A stretch of 64,000 bases of DNA from Candidatus Endonucleibacter bathymodioli (GCA_030674915.1 JASXSV010000001.1:124001-188000); one strand, 5' to 3'. Positions 25,867 through 35,775 are shown, counted from the stretch's first letter. Numbers and translations are program-made. Notes: generated by a model not told the origin, from the sequence alone.

Positions 25867-27411
25867 ATGAAACTCACACTCGATACGTTAGCGCAATGGT
25901 TATGGTCATCTGCGGATATTATGCGTGGCACGGTTGATAGCTCTGATTTTAAAAACTACATTTTTGGGTTGCTGTTTTTAAAACGCGCTAACGACCAATT
26001 TTTAGAAGAGGCAAACAATGCTGTTGCAAATGATGGTATTACATTAGCAGAGGCACTTGAAGATGAAGACCTGCACGATTTTTTTATTCCCAGAGAGGCG
26101 TATTGGTCTGAGTTAACTAAGAAGACTGAAAACATTGGTGTAGCGCTTGATAAAGCGTTTGCAGGGATAGAAGAGGATAATGAACAGCTTCAAGGGGTAA
26201 TGACCGCCGTTCATTTTGGTGATTCTGAAAAACTACCCGATGCACTTTTATCTCGGCTATTACAACACTTTAACAAATACTCCCTTGCCAATGCAGATTT
26301 AGACAATCCGGATATTTTAGGTAATGCCTATGAGTATCTTATTCGTGAATTTGCCGGCGACGCCGGTAAAGCAGGCGGTGAGTTTTATACTCCTAAAGAG
26401 GTCGTTCAGCTTGTAGTCGGTCTCATCAAGCCTCAAGCAGGTAACTCTGTCTATGACCCTACTTGTGGATCAGGTGGCATGTTAATTGAGTCTGCTCATT
26501 ACATTAAAAATAACGGTGGCACAGTCGGTAAACATATCAATGTGTCACTGTATGGGCAAGAGCGCAATCTTGGCACTTGGGCGATTGCGATGATCAACAT
26601 GATTGTTCATGGGTTTAAAGATAGCGATTTGCGCAAAGGTGACACACTGGCCGCCCCTAAACATGAAAGTGACGCGCAATTAATGACTTTTGACCGCGTG
26701 ATAGCCAACCCGCCTTTTAGCCTTAAAAAATGGTGGTCGCCTGCTGAAGTCGATGTAAAAAGCAAAGAAGATGGCAAGGAGATAGCCCCAAAATATAACG
26801 ATCAAGTCTCTGATGAATATGGCCGTTTTAAGTATGGCATTCCTCCGCGTGGTTATGGTGATTTAGCCTTTGTACAACATATGATTTCTGTGCTTAAACA
26901 CGATGGGCGTATGGGGGTTGTGTTGCCTCACGGTATTTTGTTTCGTGGAGGCACAGAGGGCAAAATTCGTAAAGGTATTTTAAATGACGATCTCATTGAA
27001 GCGATTGTTGGACTGCCTGAAAAGCTATTTTACAATACGGGTATTCCTGCAAGTATCATCGTCATCAACAAAAGTAAGCCTGCTAATTTAAAAGATAAAG
27101 TCGTTTTCATTGATGCAAGCTCTGAGTATAAAGACGGTAAAAACCAAAACACCCTTGAGCCTAAAAACATCGCGAAAGTTATCGAGGCTTACGACAGTCT
27201 TGAAGAAATAGACAAGTTTATGCGCGTGGTTGATATGTCTGAAATAGCAGAAAATGATTATAACCTTAATATCTCTCGTTACATCGACACAAGTGAAGAA
27301 GAAGTGATAGTGGACATCAAATATGTTAGAGGTGAGATAACGGAGCTTGAGGGGAAAGAGCAAGCCATAGACGAGAAGCTTAATGCGTATTTAAAAGAGT
27401 TGGGGCTTTAA
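25867..27411 (+). CDS. hsdM: Type I restriction-modification methyltransferase subunit HsdM
   Basis: HsdM (514 residues) is the N6-adenine methylase subunit of a type I system. An N-terminal helical HsdM_N domain (about 5-140) precedes the methylase domain with the AdoMet motif 'DPTCGSGGML' (residues about 195-205) and catalytic 'NPPF' (about 281-284). 'GEFYTPKEVV' just upstream is also typical. The C-terminus is coiled-coil-like and would contact HsdS. Strong AAAGGAG precedes the ATG. It begins an operon of six genes that overlap or lie less than 25 bp apart. The IS-derived region lies immediately upstream, so the operon promoter must be in the 176 bp after 25690 or in the IS end. Confidence 0.96.
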   Translation: MKLTLDTLAQWLWSSADIMRGTVDSSDFKNYIFGLLFLKRANDQFLEEANNAVANDGITLAEALEDEDLHDFFIPREAYWSELTKKTENIGVALDKAFAGIEEDNEQLQGVMTAVHFGDSEKLPDALLSRLLQHFNKYSLANADLDNPDILGNAYEYLIREFAGDAGKAGGEFYTPKEVVQLVVGLIKPQAGNSVYDPTCGSGGMLIESAHYIKNNGGTVGKHINVSLYGQERNLGTWAIAMINMIVHGFKDSDLRKGDTLAAPKHESDAQLMTFDRVIANPPFSLKKWWSPAEVDVKSKEDGKEIAPKYNDQVSDEYGRFKYGIPPRGYGDLAFVQHMISVLKHDGRMGVVLPHGILFRGGTEGKIRKGILNDDLIEAIVGLPEKLFYNTGIPASIIVINKSKPANLKDKVVFIDASSEYKDGKNQNTLEPKNIAKVIEAYDSLEEIDKFMRVVDMSEIAENDYNLNISRYIDTSEEEVIVDIKYVRGEITELEGKEQAIDEKLNAYLKELGL

Positions 27412-27412
27412 G

Positions 27413-28420
27413 ATGAAACATTCTCTCGTAAATCTACAAATTATTGAAGATATCAAAAACCTACTGGTTGCATCTAGAGAACAGCTTCAGCGCTCAGTGA
27501 ACAGTGTCATGGTGCAGACCTATTGGAATATAGGGCGCATTATCGTAGAAGATGAACAAAAAGGCGAAAATCGCGCCGAGTATGGAACTCGACAGTTAGA
27601 ACAAATATCTCAGAGCTTAAGCAAAGAATTTGGCAAGGGTTTTGAAGTACGAAATATACGCAATATGCGACAATTTTATCTTGTGTTTCCAATTTGGCAC
27701 TCAGTGAATGCCAAATTGAGTTGGACACACTATAAAAGACTTATTAGAATAGAAAATGATGAAGCGAGAGATTGGTACATCAAAGAATCTGTTGCTAATA
27801 ACTGGAGTGTAAGGGCTTTAGATAGACAGGTTTCCAAATTGTATTATGAAAGATTACTCTCAAGTAACGCAAGAACACTTGTGGAGCAAGAAGCAAAAGA
27901 AAAAACTGATGTTTTACAAATAGATCCAAAAGATATATTACGAGACCCATACATTTTAGATTTTTTAAATTTACCCTATCGATCATCACTCGAAACAGAT
28001 GTAGAACAGGCTCTTATGGACAATCTGCAAAAGTTTTTGTTGGAACTGGGGCGTGGTTTTGCCTTTGTCTCACGGCAGCAACGTTTGAGTGTGGAGGAGC
28101 AGGATTTTTACATCGACTTGGTTTTTTATAACTTTAAACTCAAATGTTTTTTACTCATAGACTTGAAGTTAGGCAAACTCACCCACCAAGATGTCGGGCA
28201 GATGGACACCTATGTGCGCATCTACGACAAGTTTCACAAAGAGGAGAACGACAACCCGACTATTGGGCTCATCTTGTGTAGCGAAGACTCCCAAGCCGTA
28301 GCCAAATACTCCGTGTTAAGCGAGAGCAAACAGCTCTTTAGTTCTAAGTACTTGCCGTTCTTACCAACCGAAGAGGAGCTTCAAAGGGAGTTACTTAGAG
28401 AAAGAAGGTTGCTGGGATGA
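27413..28420 (+). CDS. DUF1016 (YhcG-type) PD-(D/E)XK nuclease
   Basis: This 335-residue protein has the two-part DUF1016 layout. An N-terminal DNA-binding-like domain covers about residues 10-130 ('QTYWNIGRIIVEDEQKG', 'LSKEFGKGFEVRNIRNMRQF'). The C-terminal PD-(D/E)XK domain runs from about 185 to 330, with 'FYIDLVFYNFKLKCFLLIDL' carrying the expected D...DLK pattern and 'DVGQMDTYVRIYD'. DUF1016 proteins are often found within type I restriction operons and have been proposed to act as accessory nucleases; the exact role is unsettled. It starts 1 bp after hsdM and its end overlaps hsdS by 4 bp, so it is an integral part of the operon. Confidence 0.88.
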   Translation: MKHSLVNLQIIEDIKNLLVASREQLQRSVNSVMVQTYWNIGRIIVEDEQKGENRAEYGTRQLEQISQSLSKEFGKGFEVRNIRNMRQFYLVFPIWHSVNAKLSWTHYKRLIRIENDEARDWYIKESVANNWSVRALDRQVSKLYYERLLSSNARTLVEQEAKEKTDVLQIDPKDILRDPYILDFLNLPYRSSLETDVEQALMDNLQKFLLELGRGFAFVSRQQRLSVEEQDFYIDLVFYNFKLKCFLLIDLKLGKLTHQDVGQMDTYVRIYDKFHKEENDNPTIGLILCSEDSQAVAKYSVLSESKQLFSSKYLPFLPTEEELQRELLRERRLLG

Positions 28421-29667
28421 GTATTTTGAGAGAGGGTTATAAAGATACTGAGATTGGGGTTATTCCTGTTGATTGGGAGGTTGTTAAGCTTCAAGATATA
28501 AGTAAAATAACTATGGGTCAATCCCCAAAGTCAAATACTTATAATACTGATAATATTGGTATACCTTTAATTCAGGGCAATGCCGATTGTAAAAATAGAA
28601 AAACTATTCCAAGAACATATACAACTGAATTAACTAAGGAATGTTTCGTTGGTGATAGTATTATGACTGTTCGAGCACCTGTTGGTGCAATCTCTAAATC
28701 ATTGCATAATGCTTGTATTGGTAGAGGTGTTTGTGCAATACAATCTAAAGAAGATAATGAATACATATATCACAGTCTGATTGACTATGAGGATAAATGG
28801 ACAAAGCTCTCACAAGGTTCAACGTTTACAGCAGTAAGTGGGAATGATGTCAAATCCATTAAAATCCCCCTCCCCCCCCTAAAAGAGCAAGAGAAAATAG
28901 CCTCTATTTTATCTACTGCTGATGAGAAGATAGAGGCTATTGCAGAGCAAATCCAAAAGCACGAAACCCTTAAAAAAGGACTACTCCAAAAGCTACTCAG
29001 CGAGGGGATAGGACATACCGAGTTTAAGGAGAGTGAGCTTGGGAGCTTGCCTGTTAGGTGGGAGGTTGTGAAACTTGGAAATATAGGAAACTTGGAGGGT
29101 GGTTTCGCTTTTAAGTCAAAAGAATATACAGATAATAAATTAGATTACCAAGTTATTAGAATGAGTAATATTAATTCAAAAGGCTTAAATCTATCAAAAG
29201 ACCCTAAATATATTCATAGCATAGAGAAAAGAACTGAAAAATACATCTTGAATGTAAATGATTTACTGATTACCTTAACAGGGACTATTGGAAAAACAGA
29301 CTATGGCAATATTGCTTTGATTAGTGAAGACAGAAAAATGGTACTAAATCAAAGGGTTGGCCGTTTTGTAATAAATTCCAGTAACAACACAACACAATTT
29401 TTATACTATGTATTCAACCATCAGTTATTTAGGTCAAAATTCTTTGAGTTTGGTAAAGGTGGCACGGGTAATCAAGCTAATGTAGGCAGAAGGGATTTTG
29501 AAACTATTAAAATCATACTTCCACCCCTCCAAGAACAAAAACAAATAGCCGACATCCTATCCACAGCCGATGAAAAGCTAGAAGTCCTTAGAGCTAAAAA
29601 AGAGAAGTTTGAAACACTTAAAAAAGGGCTATTGCAGAAGCTCTTGAGTGGTGAGGTTCGGGTATGA
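28417..29667 (+). CDS. hsdS: Type I restriction-modification specificity subunit HsdS
   Basis: HsdS (416 residues) recognises the bipartite DNA target. Two target-recognition domains (about 10-150 and 210-360) are each followed by a conserved spacer helix. The first spacer is marked by 'PLPPLKEQEKIASILSTADE' and the second by 'LPPLQEQKQIADILSTADE', each ending 'LKKGLLQKLL'. The duplicated half-subunit organisation is canonical, and domain swapping or slippage at the repeated spacers could change specificity. Starts in an ATGA overlap with the DUF1016 gene and ends in an ATGA overlap with the rhuM-like gene. Confidence 0.95.
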   Translation: MSILREGYKDTEIGVIPVDWEVVKLQDISKITMGQSPKSNTYNTDNIGIPLIQGNADCKNRKTIPRTYTTELTKECFVGDSIMTVRAPVGAISKSLHNACIGRGVCAIQSKEDNEYIYHSLIDYEDKWTKLSQGSTFTAVSGNDVKSIKIPLPPLKEQEKIASILSTADEKIEAIAEQIQKHETLKKGLLQKLLSEGIGHTEFKESELGSLPVRWEVVKLGNIGNLEGGFAFKSKEYTDNKLDYQVIRMSNINSKGLNLSKDPKYIHSIEKRTEKYILNVNDLLITLTGTIGKTDYGNIALISEDRKMVLNQRVGRFVINSSNNTTQFLYYVFNHQLFRSKFFEFGKGGTGNQANVGRRDFETIKIILPPLQEQKQIADILSTADEKLEVLRAKKEKFETLKKGLLQKLLSGEVRV

Positions 29668-30113
29668 AAAAAGCGTTAGAAAAACAGAGTGTGCAAACCT
29701 TCTCGAACTTCGTTATCTTTAAAATAGATGATTCAAAAGTCAATATTGATGTCAAGTTTCAAGATGAAACCCTCTGGCTTACCCAAAAACAGATCGGCGA
29801 ACTTTTTGCAAAAAGCAGAACAACCGTTACTGAACACCTTAAAAACATATTTGCCAGTGAAGAACTTGATGAAAATGCAGTATGTCGGAATTTCCGACGC
29901 ACTGCGACTGACGGAAAAAATTATAATACCAAATATTATAATCTGCAAGCGATCATTGCCGTGGGGTATAAATCAAACTCTCATCGTGCAACAGCGTTTA
30001 GAAAGTGGGCAACGCAAGTGCTACACGAGTACATCATCAAAGGCTTTGCCATGGATGACGAGCGAGCCAAACAAGCAAAAGACTTCGGCAAGACTATTTT
30101 AAATTACTGTTAG
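29664..30113 (+). CDS. RhuM-family protein, C-terminally truncated
   Basis: The 149 residues match the N-terminal half of RhuM/virulence-protein family members ('DETLWLTQKQIGELFAKSRT', 'VTEHLKNIF', 'NTKYYNLQAIIAVGY', 'RATAFRKWATQVLHEYIIKG'). Full-length members are about 300 residues or more. After 'AKDFGKT' the frame ends in 'ILNYC'; shifting the frame by one gives 'YFKLLLETNKED' and a stop, close to the expected 'DYF' continuation, so a frameshift plus a deletion shortened the gene. RhuM genes often sit inside type I restriction operons, with unknown function. The remaining domain may still bind DNA, since the truncation leaves it whole. Confidence 0.75.
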   Translation: MKKALEKQSVQTFSNFVIFKIDDSKVNIDVKFQDETLWLTQKQIGELFAKSRTTVTEHLKNIFASEELDENAVCRNFRRTATDGKNYNTKYYNLQAIIAVGYKSNSHRATAFRKWATQVLHEYIIKGFAMDDERAKQAKDFGKTILNYC

Positions 30114-30134
30114 AGACTAATAAAGAAGATTAAA

Positions 30135-33050
30135 ATGAGCGAATTAAGTGAATCAGAACTGCCCGCTATCGCGCTGTTAAAACAGCTTGGTTATGACTAT
30201 TTTGATGCTAAAAAAGAAATGTTTGAAGTGGTTTTGCATGAGCGACTCACGGCATCACTGATGCGCATCAACCCTTGGCTTAATGGCAACGCCCTGCAAA
30301 AAGTCATGCGTAAAATAGAGGCGGTCAACGGTAGCTCTTTGATGGAGATAAACGCCGACATTCATCAGCTGATCACCAAAGCAGATGCCTATTCGCTAAA
30401 ACCTACCCCAGATGCACACCCTATCCCGGTTAAATTCATTGATTTTGAAAATATCGACAACAATGATTTTTTGGTGGTGAATCAGATGAAGTTTAAAGGT
30501 GCAAGGCAAAACTCGATTCCAGATCTTGTGATCTTCGTGAATGGTTTACCGTTGGTGGTTATTGAGGCTAAAAATCAAACCGTTGATATTAGCGATCTTT
30601 CTGATCTTAGCTATTACGAAACAAATTCTCCCAAGCTATTTCACTATAACCAAATTATGTCGGGCATTAACCGTGTGAACGCGCTGTACGGTACGATTGG
30701 ATCGCCCATGCAGTTTTACTCAAAGTTTAATGAAGCACCGACACAAACGCTTATTGACTTAATCGACAGAGAAGTCACCCCGCAAGATGTGATGATTTTT
30801 AATCTTTTCCAAAAAGAGGTGTTTTTAGACATCATCAAGTATTTTGTGATTTTTGAAGTGGTCGAAGGCAAAACCATTAAAAAATTGCCGCGTTACCAAC
30901 AGCTTCGTGCGGTGAATAAAATTGTGCATCGGCTAAAAACTAAAAATCAAGGCGGCGTTGTTTGGCATACGCAAGGCTCAGGAAAATCAATCACTATGAT
31001 CTACCTTGCCAGTAAGTTAAGAGCGAGCACCACGGGCTTTGATAATCCCACCATTTTAGTGGTGACAGATCGTAAAGATCTCGACGCGCAAATCGCATCG
31101 ACTTTTAGGCGGACAGGTTTCCCCAATCCTATACAAACAAACTCTATTGCGCACCTTAAAAGCTTATTGCGTGATGATTACGGTAAAACACTGACCACCA
31201 CCATTCAAAAATTCCAAGAAAAAGCAGAAGAGAAAAAACAGGTGGAGATCCTCAGCGATAAAGAAAACATCTTTGTATTAATCGATGAAGCGCATCGTTC
31301 TCAATATGGGTTAACCGCCTCTTATATGCGTAAGAGTTTGCCCAATGCTAAGTTTATCGCTTTTACAGGCACGCCAATCGACAAAGAGAATAAGTCAACC
31401 CTCAAAGAGTTTTATGGTGGTGATTATATCGACAAGTACACCATTAAACAATCCGTAGCCGACGGTAATACTCTGCCTATACTCTATGAGTCAGGGCTTC
31501 CTGAACTTTTTATAGAACAAGAGCAGATGGATGAAGTCTTTGGTTCTGTGTTTGAGGGGGTGAGTGATGTAAAGTTAGGCTATCTTAAAAACCAAGCCAC
31601 CTCGCTCGATGTTATCTTACTTGCAGAAAGAAGAGTCAACGAAGTCGTCAAACATATTATCAAACACTACTCCAACAAAAGCTACCAAGATGGCTTTAAA
31701 GCGATGATAGTCTGTCATAACCGTAAACAGGTTATTGCTTACAAAAAAGCTTTTGACATACTCAAAGAACAAGGGCTTAACCCTTATGAGTCTAAAGCGG
31801 TGATGAGCTTCGACACCAAAAAAGACCCTCAAGAGTATTACGAGCTTGCCACCCCTGAAGTAGATGTTAAACAGACCATAGAGAACTTCAAACTCCCCTT
31901 TGGTAATAAAATGGACAAAACTCCTGGGGGTAGGCGGCAGTTTGATAATACCGCCTTTCTCATAGTGAGTGATATGCTCTTAACAGGTTATGATGCCCCT
32001 ATACTTCAAACATTGTACTTAGATAAAGTGTTACGAGAACATAACCTACTGCAAGCCATCGCAAGAGTGAACCGAACCCGTAAAGGTAAAAGTGCGGGCT
32101 ATGTGGTGGACTATGTGGGGATAACAAAACATTTAGTTGAGGCACTTGAAATTTTCTCTGGTGACTTAGAACCCGCTGATGTGATGACAGACATCGAAGG
32201 AGAAAAAACAACCCTTGAGAATAACCATACCAGACTTGTCAACTACTTCAAAAAGTGCAAGTACGACCGTAAAGAGCAGAGATATGACTTCATCTTAAAA
32301 TCGGTGGAGTTCTTGAAGCCTCAAGACATCAAAGATGGGTTTAAAAAGATATTGGCCGACTTTAACCGCTCAATGAACATTGTACTGCCGGCCCCTTTTG
32401 CCTCTAAGTATGACTATGACTTTAAACTTTTTAATGAGTTGAAGCTTATGGTAAGAGATGCAAAAGAGAAAATAACACGAGAGGACTCACGCAAGCTTCA
32501 AAGCATCATTGATGAACATTTACGAGCTTCAGGTATTGAGTATCTTTTAGGTGAGCCTATTGACATTTCTGACTATCAGAAGTTTAAAATAGAACTCACC
32601 AAAAAAGGGCAGCATAGCCCCCTTGACAAAGCCAAAGCCATCATCAAAGCCAACAAAGATGATAACCCCCACCTTGCCCTTGAACTCTCTGAACTGCTAA
32701 AGAAGATTTTACTTGAGCGAAAAGGTGACAGAAAACAAGCCATACAAGACCTCTTTACACAGATGGAAGAGATAATTGAGAGGCATAAACATAAACACTT
32801 AACGGTAGGGTTAGAAGATGAAAAGCAGCTGCTTGTCTATAACATCGTAGAGAAGCAGACCGAGACAGCAAAAGAGTTTACACTTGCAGTTTATGAAGAT
32901 TTAGCCCCTTACCTCATAGAGAAAGCTATCTTGATGCAGAGTGGTGCTCAAAAAGATATGCGAAATGCCATCAAGCCTTTACTCAAAAAACATAATCTTG
33001 ATAGAAACCTCTCTAAAGAGATAGTGCAAAAACTTGTTGATGAAGCTTAG
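30135..33050 (+). CDS. hsdR: Type I restriction endonuclease subunit HsdR
   Basis: HsdR (971 residues) is the DNA translocase and nuclease. An N-terminal PD-(D/E)XK nuclease is marked by 'PDLVIF' (about residue 129) and 'VIEAKN' (about 144-149). The SF2 motor has Walker A 'QGSGKSITM' (about 280), the Walker B variant 'LIDEAHRSQYG' (about 380), motif III 'AFTGTP' and motif VI 'QAIARVNRTRKGK'. A helical C-terminal region follows for binding to the methylase. Every catalytic motif is present, so the system should be restriction-competent together with the upstream hsdM and hsdS. It starts 21 bp after the rhuM-like gene. Confidence 0.96.
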   Translation: MSELSESELPAIALLKQLGYDYFDAKKEMFEVVLHERLTASLMRINPWLNGNALQKVMRKIEAVNGSSLMEINADIHQLITKADAYSLKPTPDAHPIPVKFIDFENIDNNDFLVVNQMKFKGARQNSIPDLVIFVNGLPLVVIEAKNQTVDISDLSDLSYYETNSPKLFHYNQIMSGINRVNALYGTIGSPMQFYSKFNEAPTQTLIDLIDREVTPQDVMIFNLFQKEVFLDIIKYFVIFEVVEGKTIKKLPRYQQLRAVNKIVHRLKTKNQGGVVWHTQGSGKSITMIYLASKLRASTTGFDNPTILVVTDRKDLDAQIASTFRRTGFPNPIQTNSIAHLKSLLRDDYGKTLTTTIQKFQEKAEEKKQVEILSDKENIFVLIDEAHRSQYGLTASYMRKSLPNAKFIAFTGTPIDKENKSTLKEFYGGDYIDKYTIKQSVADGNTLPILYESGLPELFIEQEQMDEVFGSVFEGVSDVKLGYLKNQATSLDVILLAERRVNEVVKHIIKHYSNKSYQDGFKAMIVCHNRKQVIAYKKAFDILKEQGLNPYESKAVMSFDTKKDPQEYYELATPEVDVKQTIENFKLPFGNKMDKTPGGRRQFDNTAFLIVSDMLLTGYDAPILQTLYLDKVLREHNLLQAIARVNRTRKGKSAGYVVDYVGITKHLVEALEIFSGDLEPADVMTDIEGEKTTLENNHTRLVNYFKKCKYDRKEQRYDFILKSVEFLKPQDIKDGFKKILADFNRSMNIVLPAPFASKYDYDFKLFNELKLMVRDAKEKITREDSRKLQSIIDEHLRASGIEYLLGEPIDISDYQKFKIELTKKGQHSPLDKAKAIIKANKDDNPHLALELSELLKKILLERKGDRKQAIQDLFTQMEEIIERHKHKHLTVGLEDEKQLLVYNIVEKQTETAKEFTLAVYEDLAPYLIEKAILMQSGAQKDMRNAIKPLLKKHNLDRNLSKEIVQKLVDEA

Positions 33051-33059
33051 AGAGTTATT

Positions 33060-33749
33060 ATGTTAGTGAAGTATGGAACAACTGCTATTGAGTACACTAT
33101 AGAACGAAAAAGAAGCCTAAAGAACACCTATATCAATGTTGATAGATTGGGTGTTATTGTTAAGACAAATGAGCTAACATCTACTAATGAAATTGAATCT
33201 TATGTGATGCAAAAAGCGATTTGGATAGTCGAAAACCTAAAAGGCTACAAAGCACAGTCAGATATTGAAATAGTCACAGGGGCTAGACTTTACTACTTAG
33301 GTAAAAGTTATTATATTGATGTGCTTGAGTGTGATGTCAAGGAAGTATGTGTAGAGTTCATTCACTCTAAGTTCAAGATACAAGTACCTTTTTACTGTAA
33401 TCAAGTTATTATCCATAAAGCGATTGATGCGTTCTATAAAGAGAGAGCTATAAATAAGATAACCACTTTAGTACAGAAGCGGTCAACACTTATGGAAGTT
33501 CAACCTGAACATATCTCTTTTAGAAAATCTGAAAAACGGTGGGGGTCGTGTTCACCTACCAACCGTATATCTTTTAATTACCACCTTATGAAACTCAGTT
33601 CTTCTCTGATAGAGTATGTTGTAATACACGAACTTTGTCACATTAATCATAAGAACCACTCTAAAGAATTCTGGAAGATGGTAAAGAGGTTTATGCCTGA
33701 GTATAAAGCGAGAGAAGAGAAAATTAAGGGGTTCGAAAAACTGCTCTAA
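33060..33749 (+). CDS. YgjP/SprT-like zinc metallopeptidase (DUF45)
   Basis: This 229-residue protein has the DUF45 signature 'EYVVIHELCHINHKNHSKEF' near residues 180-200 (HExxH plus a downstream H) with 'RKSEKRWGSCSPTNRISFNY' before it, as in YgjP. Such M48-related proteins are commonly the last gene in type I restriction operons; a role in processing or controlling the restriction subunits has been suggested, but is not established here. It starts 9 bp after hsdR, closing the operon. It is not SprT itself, whose signature and length (about 165) differ. Confidence 0.85.
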   Translation: MLVKYGTTAIEYTIERKRSLKNTYINVDRLGVIVKTNELTSTNEIESYVMQKAIWIVENLKGYKAQSDIEIVTGARLYYLGKSYYIDVLECDVKEVCVEFIHSKFKIQVPFYCNQVIIHKAIDAFYKERAINKITTLVQKRSTLMEVQPEHISFRKSEKRWGSCSPTNRISFNYHLMKLSSSLIEYVVIHELCHINHKNHSKEFWKMVKRFMPEYKAREEKIKGFEKLL

Positions 33750-34242
33750 AACCCCTGTATGTTATAATAGTAACCCCGAAAGAGATAATTTATAATGGCG
33801 ACTTTAGGAAAAAATGTCTTGTCTAAAAGCATTATGTCGCTTCAAGGAAAATTATCAAATACTAGAAAATAATTCAAAATTTAATTTGAAATATATAGTG
33901 CTTAAGTAACTACACCTAATGGAGCTGAGTATGTCTAACAAATATAATACATATTAACTTACTTGATGTTTCAGTTTTAGGTGTTGATTTAATAATTGTA
34001 GTCGTGCCAACGGTTCAAGTGCCAGATAATAATATATCTTTGACCTCTAAGTTAGAGCGATTGTTCATAAGTTTCAATGCAGTGGTATTAACCTTGTCCG
34101 CATTACCAAAGAATGAAATTTTCACGTTCTGAATTTCGCACAGTTATATAATAACCTTTAGCATCGGAAGTTATAGTTGAAAATTATTACATGGGTTTTC
34201 CACCTGTGTTAGTGAATATATGTACCTTCATCTATATCATAT
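33750..34242. other. Non-coding boundary between restriction operon and zinc-finger array
   Basis: No gene is visible on either strand. The last 100 bp (from about 34145) already belong to the repeat unit of the zinc-finger array, since 'TTGAAAATTATTAC' followed by 'TGGGTTTTCCACCTGTG' recurs downstream of each paralogue. Confidence 0.6.
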
Positions 34243-35775
34243 CTAATACTTTATCATATCTGGCATACAAGAGTCTGTTGCAGCTTTATGAATAGTACGC
34301 ATATGTGCTTTTAATGAGGACTTGGCAGTAAAATTTTTATTACACACACTGCATTCAAAAGAATCTTTTTTTATATGATTTCTCATATGTCTTTTTGCAT
34401 TATGATCCATAGTAAATGTCTTATCGCAAATATTGCAGCTATAAGGCTTTTTCTTTTCATGAGTAATCTGATGTTCTTGTAGTGTGCTGTAATTCATGAA
34501 TGTTTCACTGCATACTTGGTATATGTCAGTATTTCCTACACCATGAATAAGTTTATGTTTTCCTAAAAAATACATAGACTTAAATGTAGAATTACACGTA
34601 CGGCAACTATAAGTTTTATTATCATCTGTATGTTTCTTATCATGTTCATTTAGTGATTTTTTATGATGAAATCTCTTATTGCATTTAGCACATGCGAAAT
34701 GCCCTCCACTTATATGAGATGCAATATGTATACGCAAGTCATATTTAGTAGCACATGATTTATTACACTTATGACAATTAAAATTACTTTTCTTGGTGTG
34801 AGTAAATATATGTTCGCGTATGTTATAGAGTCCCACTCTACCACACACTTCGCATACATGTGTTTTTCTGTCTGATTTTTTACTAACTACCTTGCGTGTA
34901 TTTTCACTGACGTCTTTCACGTCTTTCACTTCTTTCACGTGGTTAAGTGCATATTCTGTCGAAGGATATAGTTCTGTGGTTTCTTCGCTATCTGATTTTT
35001 CTTTAGTTAAATTGGAATTAACATGGTTAATGGCAGAGGATATATAATCACTTGTATCATCGGATGTGTTTAAATATGATTTTTTTTTGTTATGATTGGG
35101 TTCTTGATGGTTATACCTGACTTTACATATTGGCCCATCCACCACATCAAGCGTGAATATAGCTACAGCATTGTACTTCAATATGTTTTTTTCAAATGCC
35201 CCATCTACATAAATTTCATGTGCCTCAACTTCTAATAATGGGAAGGAACGTCCTTCTATTTTGTTTAATAAATCTAAGTCTTGTCTAGTAAAAATATTTG
35301 AATCATCAAAGTCAATAAACTTTTTCTTTACCTCCTTTTTGGCTAACATTTTAATAGTGGATAAAATCATATAACTATCAAGTGCTTTGTATATGTTTTG
35401 CTCTGGATTTATGTCTAGACCTAAGGTTAAGTCTAGGCCTAGGGTTAAGTCTAGGCCTAGGGTTAAGTCTAGGCTTGGTTCTGAGTCTGGCTCATTCTTT
35501 TTTAAAAAATCTTTTCCGATTATTAGCAATACCTCACTATCCCCCATGTTTACTGACATTAACTCTTGATCAAGCTTCTTAAAAACCCATCTGTCTGGTT
35601 CAGTAAAAAAGTTCATGCCCTCGAAAAAAAAATCATTCTTTATTTGTTGTTCTGGCCCAGCTTTAATGCATAATGAAATTAAAAAGCACAAAGAAAAAAA
35701 ACTAAATTTGATAAGTATAATTAGCTCTTTACTGTATGAACATATCTTGTGAAATAAAGATACTTTTAATAACAT
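34243..35775 (-). CDS. Exported C2H2 zinc-finger protein, array copy 1
   Basis: This 510-residue protein begins with a hydrophobic signal sequence ('LIILIKFSFFSLCFLISLCI', ending 'KAGPEQ', residues about 20-45). A unique acidic central region follows. Seven C2H2 zinc fingers lie between about 295 and 500, each CxxC-x12-HxxxH-like; for example 'CEVCGRVGLYNIREHIFTH' and 'CNICDKTFTMDHNAKRHMRN'. The fifth finger has lost its first cysteine ('YQVC'). Tandem C2H2 arrays are the hallmark of eukaryotic DNA-binding proteins and very unusual in bacteria, above all with a secretion signal. I infer an effector acting in a host nucleus; lack of a T3S chaperone gene next to it leaves the export route open (Sec is likely). 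Three 6-residue LGLDLT units lie near 110-128. Confidence 0.85.
   Translation of the reverse strand: MLLKVSLFHKICSYSKELIILIKFSFFSLCFLISLCIKAGPEQQIKNDFFFEGMNFFTEPDRWVFKKLDQELMSVNMGDSEVLLIIGKDFLKKNEPDSEPSLDLTLGLDLTLGLDLTLGLDINPEQNIYKALDSYMILSTIKMLAKKEVKKKFIDFDDSNIFTRQDLDLLNKIEGRSFPLLEVEAHEIYVDGAFEKNILKYNAVAIFTLDVVDGPICKVRYNHQEPNHNKKKSYLNTSDDTSDYISSAINHVNSNLTKEKSDSEETTELYPSTEYALNHVKEVKDVKDVSENTRKVVSKKSDRKTHVCEVCGRVGLYNIREHIFTHTKKSNFNCHKCNKSCATKYDLRIHIASHISGGHFACAKCNKRFHHKKSLNEHDKKHTDDNKTYSCRTCNSTFKSMYFLGKHKLIHGVGNTDIYQVCSETFMNYSTLQEHQITHEKKKPYSCNICDKTFTMDHNAKRHMRNHIKKDSFECSVCNKNFTAKSSLKAHMRTIHKAATDSCMPDMIKY
35407..35475. repeat. 18-bp coding tandem repeat in zinc-finger copy 1
   Basis: Units of TCTAGGCCTAGGGTTAAG encode LTLGLD/LGLDLT three times. 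Copy 3 has about one and a half units at the same place (39162-39185) and copy 2 has about one, so the number differs between paralogues. Confidence 0.9.

Noticed and set aside
35382..35582. + strand leucine/glycine-rich frame opposite the zinc-finger gene copy 1
   Set aside because: It is the antisense shadow of the 18-bp coding repeat.
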